This document shows, piece after piece, positions 24,856 to 33,455 of a DNA stretch of 64,000 bases. Origin of the DNA: a virus; the IMG/VR virus record IMGVR_UViG_3300044729_002487, positions 21,515-85,514 of that record; one strand, given 5' to 3'. Both the position numbers and the translations under genes were made by a program. Positions within the stretch are counted from its first letter, which is position 1; each line of letters opens with the position of its first letter. The notes below the pieces were generated by a model. That model was not told the DNA's origin. It saw only the letters and a program-made list of their open reading frames with translations, and made no database searches.

Positions 24856-25833
24856 ATGATATTTGAAAATTCTGATACTGCATTTAATTTTTTACCGGCA
24901 ATGCACCGATCCAATGTGCAAATGTTCCTACCTAATTCAAATGCTGCGACCCAATGGCAACGTTGGCGCAAACCTAAAGGCGTTACAATGATTCATATGT
25001 TATGTATCGGAGGAGGCGCCGGCGGTGGAGGAGGTCAATCCGCGGCAGGTAACAAAGGCGGTGGAGGCGGAGGAGCATCTGGCACAATTGCATCTATCAT
25101 AATACCTGCAATATTTTTACCAGATTCATTATGGGTTATAGCAGGAGCAGGAGGCAAAGGCGGCGCGGCTGCGACAAATGGCACAGCTGGTTTAGGAAGT
25201 TATATATCATTATCATCCGGCGTTACAGCTGGAACATCAATTCCTAATATTATTTTATTCGCAAATGGCGGAATCCAAGGAACGTCTGCAAACCCGGGAG
25301 GAGCAGGAAGCGCACCCGCAGTTACTACAATCGCCGCATGCGGTCCATTAGCTAAATTAGGATTTATTCCAAATGTGGGAAACGTTGCTAATGCTAGTAT
25401 AACAGGTTTAGCTGGAACGGCTGGTGGATCATCAACACTTCCATATACGCCCGGCATAACGACCGGTGCATGGAACGTATTGCCAATAACAGGCGGTACA
25501 GGCGGTGGCGGAGGAACTAATGCAGCTGCAGGCCCTGGTGGTACCATAACATTACAAGCAGCTACGGATTTCGAAGGTGGCGGAACATATCTCGCCCTTA
25601 ACACGTTAACGGCTGGTAATCCTGCAGGAGGTTTAGATGGTAACAACGGAATACGGTCATTGAAACCATTTTTAAATACCGGAGGAACAGGCGGTGCAGG
25701 ATCACCATCGGGAACGGGTGGTAAAGGCGGCGACGGTGGTTATGCCTCCGGAGGTGGAGGCGGTGGAGCTGGTGTGACTGGAGGACGTGGTGGTAATGGC
25801 GGCGACGGTATTGTAATTATTACATGTTGGTAA
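24856..25833 (+). CDS. Glycine-rich adhesin, copy 2
   Basis: 325 residues, a diverged tandem duplicate of the preceding gene, with conserved framework (WQRWRKPKGVTMIHMLCIGG near 40, FLNTGGTGGAG near 265, C-terminal GGRGGNGGDGIVIITCW) and variable loops between Gly runs. Two related but different tips would let one virion class carry alternative receptor specificities, or supply material for recombination. It starts 3 bases after the copy 1 stop. Confidence 0.6.
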   Translation: MIFENSDTAFNFLPAMHRSNVQMFLPNSNAATQWQRWRKPKGVTMIHMLCIGGGAGGGGGQSAAGNKGGGGGGASGTIASIIIPAIFLPDSLWVIAGAGGKGGAAATNGTAGLGSYISLSSGVTAGTSIPNIILFANGGIQGTSANPGGAGSAPAVTTIAACGPLAKLGFIPNVGNVANASITGLAGTAGGSSTLPYTPGITTGAWNVLPITGGTGGGGGTNAAAGPGGTITLQAATDFEGGGTYLALNTLTAGNPAGGLDGNNGIRSLKPFLNTGGTGGAGSPSGTGGKGGDGGYASGGGGGGAGVTGGRGGNGGDGIVIITCW

Positions 25834-25869
25834 TCAATCAAAAAATTTCTTATAAACGCGGAGTGTGTG

Positions 25870-25877
25870 ATATTTAT
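25870..25877 (+). promoter_or_regulatory. Late-type motif ATATTTAT
   Basis: In the 59-base gap between adhesins and neck genes, 15 bases before the neck ATG, with AAAAGG between. Confidence 0.5.
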
Positions 25878-25892
25878 TAAAAAGGATATTAC

Positions 25893-27062
25893 ATGGCAGT
25901 TAACATTCCTATATGGCCCGGCTCATCAAGCTTTTTTCCTGGCGAAACTCCGTTTGGAATATATGACCACGACTATGATTTTCAGATCGACGTTGATAAA
26001 GTATCTGATTGGTGTGCAAAACGCCTAGGTTATCCTATATCTGAAATTGAATTACAGGATGTTAATTTCTATACATGTTTCGAAGAAGCAATTTCAGAAT
26101 ACGGTGCACAATTAAATACATATAATATACGAGATAATATGTTGAATCTATATGGTTCAGCAACCGGATCAGGTATCAATTTATCAGGACAAAAAGTATC
26201 TCCATCAATGGGTGGAATGATTGAGTTAGCTGAAGAATATGGAACAGAAGCAGGTTCGGGCGGTAATGTAACATATTATACTGGTAGTATTACTGTACAA
26301 GCTGGAAAGCAAATTTATGATTTAACAGATCCTAACATTGTTAAATTAGAGTCAGGTGTTGCAGGAGTAGATGCAATTGAAATAAAACGAGTATATCATG
26401 ACCCACCTCCAGCATTGGCTCGATTCTTTGATCCATTTATCGGTACCGGTATTGGTACTCAGCAAATGTTAGATGCATTTGGATTTGGTTCATATTCACC
26501 AGGCGTATCATTTATGATGATGCCAGTATTTGCTGATATGTTACGTTTACAGGCAATTGAAATAAATGATGTTGTACGTAGATCGGCTTGGTCATTTGAA
26601 ATGTCTAAAAATAGAATTAAAATATTTCCAATACCTAATGCAGTACAGTTTACAAAAATCTGGTTTGAATATGTTAAAAAGGCAGAACGTAACAATCCAT
26701 TGAAATCACCTACCGGTACTGTATCCGATTTTTCAAATATACCATACCAAAACATAACTTATAGTCATGTCAATGCAGTAGGTAGACAATGGATCCGTAG
26801 ATATACATTAGCATTATCAAAAGAAATGTTAGGATGGGTACGAAGCAAGTATTCATCTTTACCGATACCAAATGCTGAAATAACATTAAATGGTTCTGAT
26901 CTAGTATCAGGAGCTCAAACGGATAAAGAAGCACTTATAACTGAACTCAAAGAAATATTGGATTCAATGTCTAGACAAGCTCAGTTAGAAAGAAAGCAAG
27001 CAGAAGCCGATGCGTTATCTATGCAGTTAAGCAAGATACCATTGAAAATTTACATTGCATAA
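25893..27062 (+). CDS. Neck protein (gp13-like)
   Basis: 389 residues. The N-terminal part (DFQIDVDKVSDWCAKRLGYP, ELQDVNFYTCFEEAISEYG) and the central FFDPFIGTGIGTQQMLDAFG, with KIFPIP and WFEYVKK, match the gp13-type neck proteins of environmental T4-like phages. gp13 and gp14 close the head after packaging and bind the tail. It lies directly before the gp14-like and gp15-like genes, the standard order 13-14-15. Confidence 0.8.
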   Translation: MAVNIPIWPGSSSFFPGETPFGIYDHDYDFQIDVDKVSDWCAKRLGYPISEIELQDVNFYTCFEEAISEYGAQLNTYNIRDNMLNLYGSATGSGINLSGQKVSPSMGGMIELAEEYGTEAGSGGNVTYYTGSITVQAGKQIYDLTDPNIVKLESGVAGVDAIEIKRVYHDPPPALARFFDPFIGTGIGTQQMLDAFGFGSYSPGVSFMMMPVFADMLRLQAIEINDVVRRSAWSFEMSKNRIKIFPIPNAVQFTKIWFEYVKKAERNNPLKSPTGTVSDFSNIPYQNITYSHVNAVGRQWIRRYTLALSKEMLGWVRSKYSSLPIPNAEITLNGSDLVSGAQTDKEALITELKEILDSMSRQAQLERKQAEADALSMQLSKIPLKIYIA

Positions 27063-27081
27063 TTTTATATAGGACACTACC

Positions 27082-27618
27082 ATGGCTTTATTCGGTTCAG
27101 CGCGAGATGCATCAATGATTCGGTCAATCAACCGAGAGCTTATCAATCGTTATATTGATATGGAAGTTGGTTTCTATAAACTAAACCTACAAGCTACTAA
27201 CACAAACATATACGATGAATCTGATAACAAAGTTTATTATGATCTAATTCGTATCAATGCTATCATATTAAAAGATACAAAAACAACTCAATCAGATGAT
27301 TATGGTATTGATTATATACGTAATGGTACATTTGCATTTTTACGTGATGATTTAATTCCTAGAAGCATAGTAATTGAAGTCGGTGATATCATTGAATATG
27401 ATGGTGAATATTTTGAAGTTGATAACACATCATCTACCCAGTATTTCCGTGGTACCAATCCAGAACAAGACTTAGGTTACGATTTAGGATTGCGTGCAGA
27501 GTTTGGTTGGCCAGTTTCGGTTGTAGTAGATACACATGTAACCAGAAAGAATCGATTGAACATTCAGTCGTTCCGAAGTGGTATTAATAAACCAAATAAT
27601 ATACCAAGGAACTTATGA
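27082..27618 (+). CDS. Neck protein (gp14-like)
   Basis: 178 residues, shorter than T4 gp14 (256). Motifs include SINRELINRYIDMEVGFYKL near the start, a beta-rich core (GDIIEYDGEYFEVDN) and a C-terminal DLGLRAEFGWPVSVVVDTHV with a basic tail. It is placed between gp13-like and gp15-like genes and overlaps the latter by 4 bases. A head-closure role is inferred from synteny and partial sequence resemblance. Confidence 0.7.
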   Translation: MALFGSARDASMIRSINRELINRYIDMEVGFYKLNLQATNTNIYDESDNKVYYDLIRINAIILKDTKTTQSDDYGIDYIRNGTFAFLRDDLIPRSIVIEVGDIIEYDGEYFEVDNTSSTQYFRGTNPEQDLGYDLGLRAEFGWPVSVVVDTHVTRKNRLNIQSFRSGINKPNNIPRNL

Positions 27619-28463
27619 GTGAAATAGAAAGAAATAGAGATTTTAAAAGGTCGTATAGTACGTTTACGGATAACAAAGATTTATTCGCGAATACTACCAA
27701 ACGTAATGTGGACCAAATCCGAAGGGATGACGATGTCGTAAAGACACCGAAATGTACTATTATAGATATAGACTTTGCGATTATGTCTTATATTAGGGAA
27801 ACTATACAACCACAGATCATTGAGAATAACGCAGTTGTTGATGTGCCTGTATTTTATGCAAATGGTGAGAAATGGGCTCAATTCCAAAAACGTGGTTACA
27901 TGTTAGATGACCGCGGGAAGGCAATGACTCCTTATATTGGTATACGTAGAAATTCGATGACAGACCGTGCTACTCTTAAAACATTAGCAGTTAATCGCCA
28001 GCCGGCTGGAAATGAATATGTATTTCGTAATAAATTTACTAAACGAAATAAGTATGACAGATTTTCTTTGTTACAAGGTATACAGCCGAGTCGAGAATAT
28101 TATATAGCACCTGTACCGGAATTTGTAGATGTATCATATGACTTATTAATATGGACGGAATACATTGATCAATTGAATTCTATTATAGAACAGATAATGC
28201 CGTTAAATGGATTTGCATGGGGAACTACTTGGAAATTTCCAACCTTCATATCTGACTATACATTTGAAAATGTAAATACTATCGGCGATGATCGAGTGGT
28301 AAGAGCATCATTGCCATTAACTGTTAAAGGTACAATGTTAATGCCATATGAATTGCGAGTATCAAATCTACGTAAACAATATGCAGTTAAAAAGGTATCA
28401 TTCGGAAATGAGATTATTTCATTTAATGTTAATATAACAGACCCTCCTCCCGGCGGTTATTAG
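27615..28463 (+). CDS. Tail terminator/sheath stabiliser (gp15-like)
   Basis: 282 residues. The region PVPEFVDVSYDLLIWTEYID, followed by LNSIIEQIMPLNGFAWG, is characteristic of the gp15/gp3 tail-terminator fold in T4-like phages. The C-terminal half is beta-rich. This protein caps the tail tube and sheath and joins the neck. Synteny (13-14-15-18-19) supports gp15; gp3 is the alternative. It ends PPPGGY. Confidence 0.72.
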   Translation: MSEIERNRDFKRSYSTFTDNKDLFANTTKRNVDQIRRDDDVVKTPKCTIIDIDFAIMSYIRETIQPQIIENNAVVDVPVFYANGEKWAQFQKRGYMLDDRGKAMTPYIGIRRNSMTDRATLKTLAVNRQPAGNEYVFRNKFTKRNKYDRFSLLQGIQPSREYYIAPVPEFVDVSYDLLIWTEYIDQLNSIIEQIMPLNGFAWGTTWKFPTFISDYTFENVNTIGDDRVVRASLPLTVKGTMLMPYELRVSNLRKQYAVKKVSFGNEIISFNVNITDPPPGGY

Positions 28464-28473
28464 TATTAAATGT

Positions 28474-28481
28474 ATATTTAT
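28474..28481 (+). promoter_or_regulatory. Late-type motif ATATTTAT
   Basis: 22 bases before the 28503 start, followed by TATTAAATAAAAAGG, the fullest version of the extended motif. Confidence 0.5.
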
Positions 28482-28502
28482 ATTAAATAAAAAGGAAAAG
28501 TT

Positions 28503-28775
28503 ATGTCAGAAAAACATGTTATCGATCAGGAATTTCTAACGCAGATCAATCAATTACGTGAAACCAGTACTGAGTTAATTTACGAGTTAGGTCAAATTGA
28601 AATGGAATTGATTGCCACGGAACAGCGACTCGAAGATTTGCATAAAGCAAAAGCTGCTGCTGTTAGCGAGTATAAACAACTGCAAGTTAATGAAACAGAA
28701 CTAGTAAAACAATTATCGGACAAATATGGTACCGGTACACTAAATATCGAGTCGGGCGAATTTGTTGAATCTTAA
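28503..28775 (+). CDS. Small coiled-coil protein
   Basis: 90 residues, mostly one long coiled coil (about 8-70: TQINQLRETSTELIYELGQI, then EQRLEDLHKAKAAAVSEYKQ), ending in an acidic tail. Similar coiled-coil proteins lie near tail genes in many T4-like phages and have no assigned function. It has its own late-type motif. An assembly or chaperone role in the tail is a guess. Confidence 0.5.
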   Translation: MSEKHVIDQEFLTQINQLRETSTELIYELGQIEMELIATEQRLEDLHKAKAAAVSEYKQLQVNETELVKQLSDKYGTGTLNIESGEFVES

Positions 28776-28798
28776 TGCATGTTTGGCTCCGTTAACTG

Positions 28799-28806
28799 AT
28801 ATTTAT
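28799..28806 (+). promoter_or_regulatory. Late-type motif and strong SD before sheath
   Basis: The motif is followed 33 bases later by AAGGAG ahead of the sheath ATG at 28839. This SD is stronger than most in the window. Confidence 0.5.
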
Positions 28807-28838
28807 ATGTAGATAAACAATTAATAAGGAGCAAACTA

Positions 28839-30584
28839 ATGGCTGAAAGAATAGTATCACCCGGGGTGTTTACAAACGAAGTCGATCAATCGTTTTTACC
28901 TGCTGGTGTCGCTGCAATTGGAGCTGCCGTTATCGGACCAACTGCAAAAGGACCTGCCGGGATTCCTACTATAGTAACAAGCTACTCTGATTTTGTACAA
29001 AAATTTGGTGGTGTAATTACTAGTGGTTCCGGAGCAGCGCAAAAAAATTACAAATACTTGACTAATTATATGGCTCAAGAATATCTGAAGTATGCAGATA
29101 CATTGACCGTTGTTAGGATTTTGGCTGGTAATTATGAACCAGCATCTGCGAATGTTAGGACATTTGCAACAGCATCACAGCAGTCATTTAGATTGTATAC
29201 ATTATCAGATGGAGCTGACCAAAACAGTAACGGTGCAGAAGGTACAAATAATACATTGGTTAACGGTACTGTAAACAATTTACGATGGGAAGTATCAAAT
29301 GTTAATACTACAAGAGGTACATTTACATTGTTAGTTCGTCGCGGTGATGATACAAGTAAAAGAAAAATTGTTCTTGAACAGTATAATAACTTAACATTAG
29401 ATCCAAACTCAAGTAATTACATTGCAAAAGTAATTGGTGACCAAGTTTATACATTGAGAGATTCTGCTACGACAGATCCATTCTTGCAATTATCAGGTTC
29501 ATTTGCAAATCGTTCAAATTTAGTTCGTGTTGAAGTATTAAAGACTACATATAACTATTTAGATGCAAATGGTAACATTCGTGATAATGCATTATCTGCA
29601 TCATTACCAGCAGCCGTATCCGGAACATTTGCAGGCGGTTCAGATGGTACTGTAGCTCATCCTAAAAGATTTTATGATGAAATTACTAATACAAATACAC
29701 AAGGATTTAACTTAGGTGTATCTGGTGCTAAAAATGCTTATGAAGATGCTATCTATTTATTAAGAAACCAAGATGAGTATGATATTAACTTATTGGCATT
29801 ACCAGGATTAGTTGATAATTATGCAAACCATGCGGCTGTACTTACTACTGCATTAAATGCTTTAGAATCTAGAGCTGATGCATTCTTATTAATAGATCCA
29901 GTTGAATATGGAGCATCTATTGGGCAAGCAACTGCAAAGGCAGAAGCTCGTGATACTAATTATGCTGCTGTATATTGGCCATGGGTTAAAATTCCAGATG
30001 CAGATTTAGGACGTAATGTTTGGGTTCCGGCATCTACTTTGATTCCAAGTGTGTATGCATTTAATGACCGAGTAGCTGCTCCATGGTATGCTCCTGCTGG
30101 TTTAAATCGTGGTGCATTGGATATCGCTGTTCAAACAGAAAGAAAATTGACTCAATCAAACCGTGATACATTGTATGAAAAGGCTGTGAATCCTATTGCA
30201 ACTTTCCCTAATGCAGGTGTTGTTGTATACGGGCAAAAAACATTGCAGAAAAAAGCTTCTGCATTGGATCGTGTTAACGTAAGACGTTTATTGATTGCTG
30301 CTAAGAAATTTGTTGCATCTGCTACTAAGTTCCTTGTATTTGAAAACAATACTGCGGCTACGAGAAACAGATTCTTATCAATCGTTAATCCATATTTTGA
30401 ATCAGTACAGCAACGTCAAGGTTTGTATGCGTTCAAAGTAGTTATGGATGAGACTAATAATACACCGGATGTAATTGACCGAAATGAGATGAGGGGAGCT
30501 ATTTATTTGCAACCTGCTAAGACAGCTGAATTCATTATCATTGATTTCAATATCTTACCTACCGGAGCATCGTTCCCAGAATAG
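28839..30584 (+). CDS. Contractile tail sheath (gp18)
   Basis: 581 residues (T4 gp18 is 659). N-terminal sheath signature: RIVSPGVFTNEVDQSFLP, IGAAVIGPTAKGPAGIPTIV, SYSDFVQKFGG. C-terminal sheath domain: NVRRLLIAAKKFVASATKFL, FENN, and ETNNTPDVIDRNEMRGAIYL with PAKTAEFIIIDFNI. This forms the contractile outer cylinder of the tail. A variable beta domain fills the middle. It is followed by the tube gene, as in T4. Confidence 0.96.
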   Translation: MAERIVSPGVFTNEVDQSFLPAGVAAIGAAVIGPTAKGPAGIPTIVTSYSDFVQKFGGVITSGSGAAQKNYKYLTNYMAQEYLKYADTLTVVRILAGNYEPASANVRTFATASQQSFRLYTLSDGADQNSNGAEGTNNTLVNGTVNNLRWEVSNVNTTRGTFTLLVRRGDDTSKRKIVLEQYNNLTLDPNSSNYIAKVIGDQVYTLRDSATTDPFLQLSGSFANRSNLVRVEVLKTTYNYLDANGNIRDNALSASLPAAVSGTFAGGSDGTVAHPKRFYDEITNTNTQGFNLGVSGAKNAYEDAIYLLRNQDEYDINLLALPGLVDNYANHAAVLTTALNALESRADAFLLIDPVEYGASIGQATAKAEARDTNYAAVYWPWVKIPDADLGRNVWVPASTLIPSVYAFNDRVAAPWYAPAGLNRGALDIAVQTERKLTQSNRDTLYEKAVNPIATFPNAGVVVYGQKTLQKKASALDRVNVRRLLIAAKKFVASATKFLVFENNTAATRNRFLSIVNPYFESVQQRQGLYAFKVVMDETNNTPDVIDRNEMRGAIYLQPAKTAEFIIIDFNILPTGASFPE

Positions 30585-30594
30585 TAGCGAGGAC

Positions 30595-30602
30595 ATATTT
30601 AT
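30595..30602 (+). promoter_or_regulatory. Late-type motif ATATTTAT
   Basis: 27 bases before the tube ATG; AAAGGAG sits between. This gives the tube gene its own late start even though it follows the sheath closely. Confidence 0.5.
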
Positions 30603-30628
30603 AATAAATTATTAAAGGAGTAGAAAAG

Positions 30629-31117
30629 ATGGCAGAATTACTTGACCCAACCGAGATATTTTATACGGCATATGAACCTAAAATGTCAAACCGGTTCATT
30701 ATGTATATCGAGGGTATTCCGTCTTACCTCGTGAAAGCTGCTTCGAGACCGTCGATCGATCAAGGTGAGGTTGTATTAGACCACATCAACGTTGAAAGAA
30801 AGTTGAAAGGTAAATCTAGATGGCAAGACGTAACCGTATCATTATACGACCCAGTCGTACCATCAGGAGCGCAAGCGGTAATGGAATGGGTTCGTTTACA
30901 TCACGAATCAGTAACAGGTCGAGATGGATATTCAGATTTCTATAAAAAGGATATTACATTTAACACTTTAGGTCCTGTAGGTGATAAAGTTGAAGAGTGG
31001 ACATTGAAAGGTGCATTTATTTCATCAGCGACGTTTGGTGATTTAGATTGGTCTTCAGAAGATCCATTGATGATTGAACTTACATTGAAATACGATTACG
31101 CAATTCTTCAATTCTAA
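30629..31117 (+). CDS. Tail tube (gp19)
   Basis: 162 residues, the exact size class of T4 gp19 (163). Typical features: NRFIMYIEGIPSYLVKAASR near the start, DVTVSLYDPVVPSGAQAVME in the middle, and WTLKGAFISSATFGDLDWSS then LMIELTLKYDYAILQF at the end. It builds the inner tube that conducts DNA and any ejected proteins. A hairpin terminator follows directly. Confidence 0.95.
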   Translation: MAELLDPTEIFYTAYEPKMSNRFIMYIEGIPSYLVKAASRPSIDQGEVVLDHINVERKLKGKSRWQDVTVSLYDPVVPSGAQAVMEWVRLHHESVTGRDGYSDFYKKDITFNTLGPVGDKVEEWTLKGAFISSATFGDLDWSSEDPLMIELTLKYDYAILQF

Positions 31118-31153
31118 TTGTATTTGGATTGGGGTGACCCTGGTCGAAAAATT

Positions 31154-31181
31154 AAAGCCTTTCTTCGGAAGGGCTTTTTTT
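31154..31181 (+). terminator. Rho-independent terminator after tail tube
   Basis: Perfect 10-bp stem AAAGCCTTTC / GAAGGGCTTT (one T-G pair) with a TTCG loop, then a run of T. It ends the sheath-tube transcript. Confidence 0.92.
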
Positions 31182-31189
31182 ATGTTCAA

Positions 31190-31197
31190 ATATTTAT
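31190..31197 (+). promoter_or_regulatory. Late-type motif ATATTTAT
   Basis: Immediately downstream of the tube terminator, 19 bases before the 31217 cargo gene. Confidence 0.5.
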
Positions 31198-31216
31198 ATT
31201 AAATAAAGGATTTAAA

Positions 31217-31546
31217 ATGACTGAAAAAGAATTAAGACGCATTATTCGAGAAGAAGTTAAAAGAAAATTATTATCAGAAGCCGATGTAATTCCTGTTGGA
31301 CCAGATGGTCAAGAAATTAGCGATCCTAAGGTTATTAAAAATCTTAACATGGCATTAAAAGCAATTGGCGGAAACATTCGTGGAAAAATCATTGATATGA
31401 TTGAAGATCCGACAGCCGTGAAAGATCTTTCGAATACATCTCAAAAAGCAGCGGTAATGGCGGCTATGGCAATTGCCTTTGGTATTACCGGAAAAGAATT
31501 TGCGCAGATAGTATCAAAAATAAAAGCAATACTACCAGCTGAATAA
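31217..31546 (+). CDS. Cargo protein with LSE/A leader
   Basis: 109 residues from the ATG at 31217; the frame is open upstream, but that would cross the terminator. The leader MTEKELRRIIREEVKRKLLSE21/A nearly duplicates the leader of the 3702 protein, while the rest is unrelated. The mature part is a small, helical, partly hydrophobic domain (AAVMAAMAIAFGITGKEFAQ), which could associate with membranes. It shares one base with the next cargo gene. Packaging and ejection are inferred from the leader. Confidence 0.6.
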   Translation: MTEKELRRIIREEVKRKLLSEADVIPVGPDGQEISDPKVIKNLNMALKAIGGNIRGKIIDMIEDPTAVKDLSNTSQKAAVMAAMAIAFGITGKEFAQIVSKIKAILPAE

Positions 31547-31992
31547 TGATTAAGTTGAAATCTATATTGTCTGAAATTTTGCTCGAATCAGAGTTAACGA
31601 CATATGGCGATTTAAAACAGCTTATTAAAATGATTAAATTAAAACAAAAAGGTGGTACGATTGTATCAAAAGGCGTAGAAGTAGGCGTTGATACACTACT
31701 AGGATTTTTACCAGGTGCAAATTCAGCAAAAACGTTTTATGATTTTTTTAAAGCAGCTACAAAGAAACCGGATACTAAAAAAACTAAAACATGGTTAGAT
31801 AATTTAGATATTGATGATCAGGTTTCTGCTATTGTAGATGACACTGTAGAAAATGGATTTCTTCAAGATTTAGCAGCATCTATAGAAAGTGAATCAGATA
31901 CTAAAGAGTTAGAACCTGATTTTAATATGAACAAAAAGCTTCAGGATTACCTAGCAGACAAATATGATAAACGTACAGTTACGATGAAATAG
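31546..31992 (+). CDS. Cargo protein with LLE/S leader
   Basis: 148 residues. The leader MIKLKSILSEILLE14/S is short, amphipathic and ends in a prohead-protease-type site. A basic helix and a hydrophobic stretch follow (KGVEVGVDTLLGFLPGANSA), then an acidic helical C-terminus (DDQVSAIVDDTVENGF). It is translationally coupled to the preceding cargo gene. The two could act as a pair after ejection. There are no enzymatic motifs. Confidence 0.55.
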   Translation: MIKLKSILSEILLESELTTYGDLKQLIKMIKLKQKGGTIVSKGVEVGVDTLLGFLPGANSAKTFYDFFKAATKKPDTKKTKTWLDNLDIDDQVSAIVDDTVENGFLQDLAASIESESDTKELEPDFNMNKKLQDYLADKYDKRTVTMK

Positions 31993-32039
31993 ATTAGTAA
32001 ATAAAATTTATCTTATTATATGAATATCTGGTCTGCGTT

Positions 32040-32047
32040 ATATTTAT
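32040..32047 (+). promoter_or_regulatory. Late-type motif ATATTTAT
   Basis: 28 bases before the 32075 start, with AAAGGAG between, opening the tail-assembly and baseplate block. Confidence 0.5.
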
Positions 32048-32074
32048 ATTAAATAAAAGTTATAAAGGAGAAAT

Positions 32075-32947
32075 ATGTCTACGACACTTAATGATGATTA
32101 CCCTAAAAAGAATGTTGAATTGTCCGATGCTGCTTTAAAGGCAAAGGCAATTGCACAATTCGAAGCACAACAGGTAATCGATAAAGTACAACCACAAACA
32201 AGTAAATTTCCAACGGAAATTATTCAATTGCCATCTAAAGGAAAATTTTATCCTGAAGGACATCCTTTAAGATCTGGTACTATTGAAATGAAATATATGA
32301 CCGCAAAAGAAGAAGATATTCTTACTAACCAATCATATATTAAACAAGGTGTTGTATTAGATAAATTGTTTAAATCATTAATTGTAACTCCATTTGATTA
32401 TAACGACCTGCTTGTAGGTGATAAAAATGCTGTAATGATTGCAGCACGAGTATTAGGTTATGGTAAGGATTATGACGTTGAAGTAGTTGCTCCGTCAGGT
32501 GTTAAACAAAAAGTACACGTCGATCTAACTCAATTAGAGGATAAAGAAATTGATTGGGAAGCAGCAGATAATGGTGATTCATATTATGAACTAGAATTAC
32601 CAGCGTCAAAACGTACAGTAACAGTTCAATTAGTTACTCAAGGAATGCAGCGTAAGATTGATGAGGAAATGAAAGCCTTAACAAAAATCAAAAAAGATGC
32701 AACTGTTACTACTATGTTAAAACATCTTATTTCTTCAATTGATAGTGATACTGATCCTAAAGCTATACGTCATTTTGTTGATAATGAATTGTTTGCAATT
32801 GATTCTCGATATATTCGAAATGAGCTAAAAAAAATTACTCCTGATATTAATTTAGAGATCGATTGTATCGACGAGGAGACAGGAGAACCCTTTCGTTGTC
32901 CCGTTACCATCGGATTGGACTTTTTTTGGCCTGACTCAAAAGTATAG
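32075..32947 (+). CDS. Baseplate/tail-assembly protein (gp26-like)
   Basis: 290 residues. FPTEIIQLPSKGKFYPEGHP, then EMKYMTAKEEDILTNQSYIK and KLFKSLIVTPFDYNDLLVGD, is the signature of the T4 base-plate protein family that includes gp26. The position, two genes upstream of the tape measure, is where most tailed phages encode tail-assembly chaperones with a programmed frameshift. The C-terminal FRCPVTIGLDFFWPDSKV ends at a TAG in frame, but a T7 run at 32921-32927 allows a shift into the overlapping frame described next. Confidence 0.8.
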   Translation: MSTTLNDDYPKKNVELSDAALKAKAIAQFEAQQVIDKVQPQTSKFPTEIIQLPSKGKFYPEGHPLRSGTIEMKYMTAKEEDILTNQSYIKQGVVLDKLFKSLIVTPFDYNDLLVGDKNAVMIAARVLGYGKDYDVEVVAPSGVKQKVHVDLTQLEDKEIDWEAADNGDSYYELELPASKRTVTVQLVTQGMQRKIDEEMKALTKIKKDATVTTMLKHLISSIDSDTDPKAIRHFVDNELFAIDSRYIRNELKKITPDINLEIDCIDEETGEPFRCPVTIGLDFFWPDSKV

Positions 32948-33155
32948 GTTAAATGTATATGACCAGATATTTGATCTGGTTTATTATGGAAAAGGTTTTT
33001 CATATTCGGACGTAACGGAAATGCCTGTATATCTTCGTGTATACTATATTAACAAGATAAACAAAATTTTCAAAGATCGTAATAAAGCCCAGGAAAAGGC
33101 TAATAGACAAGCACAAGTATCTAAGAAGGCATCACCACCTAAATTTCGTAGATAG
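32921..33155 (+). CDS. Probable frameshifted C-terminal extension (gp51-like)
   Basis: In the +1 frame the sequence stays open from about 32862 to TAG at 33153-33155 with no early ATG. After the T7 run it reads GLTQKYRLNVYDQIFDLVYY, followed by GKGFSYSDVTEMPVYLRVYY, which looks like a chaperone-type helical domain, and ends in a basic tail. A +1 (or -2) shift at GAC TTT TTT T would fuse it to the gp26-like protein. A -1 shift hits a stop at once. The alternative is independent translation from the ATG in EMPVYL at about 33022, giving about 44 residues. Confidence 0.6.
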
Positions 33156-33157
33156 TC

Positions 33158-33165
33158 ATATTTAT
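33158..33165 (+). promoter_or_regulatory. Late-type motif ATATTTAT
   Basis: Two bases after the extension stop and 20 bases before the 33185 ATG, with AAAAGG between. Confidence 0.45.
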
Positions 33166-33184
33166 TAAAAAGAAAAGGTAAAGT

Positions 33185-33454
33185 ATGACTCATGATAAAT
33201 TTGAATCAAAGCTTCTTAAACAGATTAATTCAATTGACCAAATCGATGAAGGATTAGGTTCTACTATTCTCAATTTATTATTTGGTGGTAAATTTAAAAA
33301 AACTTTACAAACAATTTCACGCGAAGAAGATGATTTTCCGGAATATCAAGCAGCTTTAGCAGACTTTCATACAAATCTACAAAATTTAGAGAAATTACAA
33401 GCTCGTATGAATAAACAGGTGAAGGCATTAAATAAAGCTAATAAACGTAAATAA
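33185..33454 (+). CDS. Small protein with IDE/G leader
   Basis: 89 residues. MTHDKFESKLLKQINSIDQIDE22/G has the leader pattern of the cargo set, though its helix is less basic. A Gly/Leu-rich segment (LGSTILNLLFGG) and a coiled coil (TNLQNLEKLQARMNKQVKAL) follow. It stands two bases before the tape-measure gene, so it could be a tape-measure partner instead of head cargo. Cargo status is less certain here than for the others. Confidence 0.45.
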   Translation: MTHDKFESKLLKQINSIDQIDEGLGSTILNLLFGGKFKKTLQTISREEDDFPEYQAALADFHTNLQNLEKLQARMNKQVKALNKANKRK

Positions 33455-33455
33455 A

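Noticed and set aside
24576-25646. Proline-rich reverse-strand frames opposite the adhesins
   Set aside because: They mirror the Gly-rich codons of the adhesin genes; all supported genes lie on the + strand.
23836-25833. Diversity-generating retroelement acting on the adhesins
   Set aside because: No reverse transcriptase gene or template/variable repeat pair was found; the two genes look like an ordinary duplication.
31118-31216. Upstream extension of the 31217 gene
   Set aside because: The extension reads through a TTCG-loop terminator; starting at 31217 restores the leader shared with the 3702 gene.
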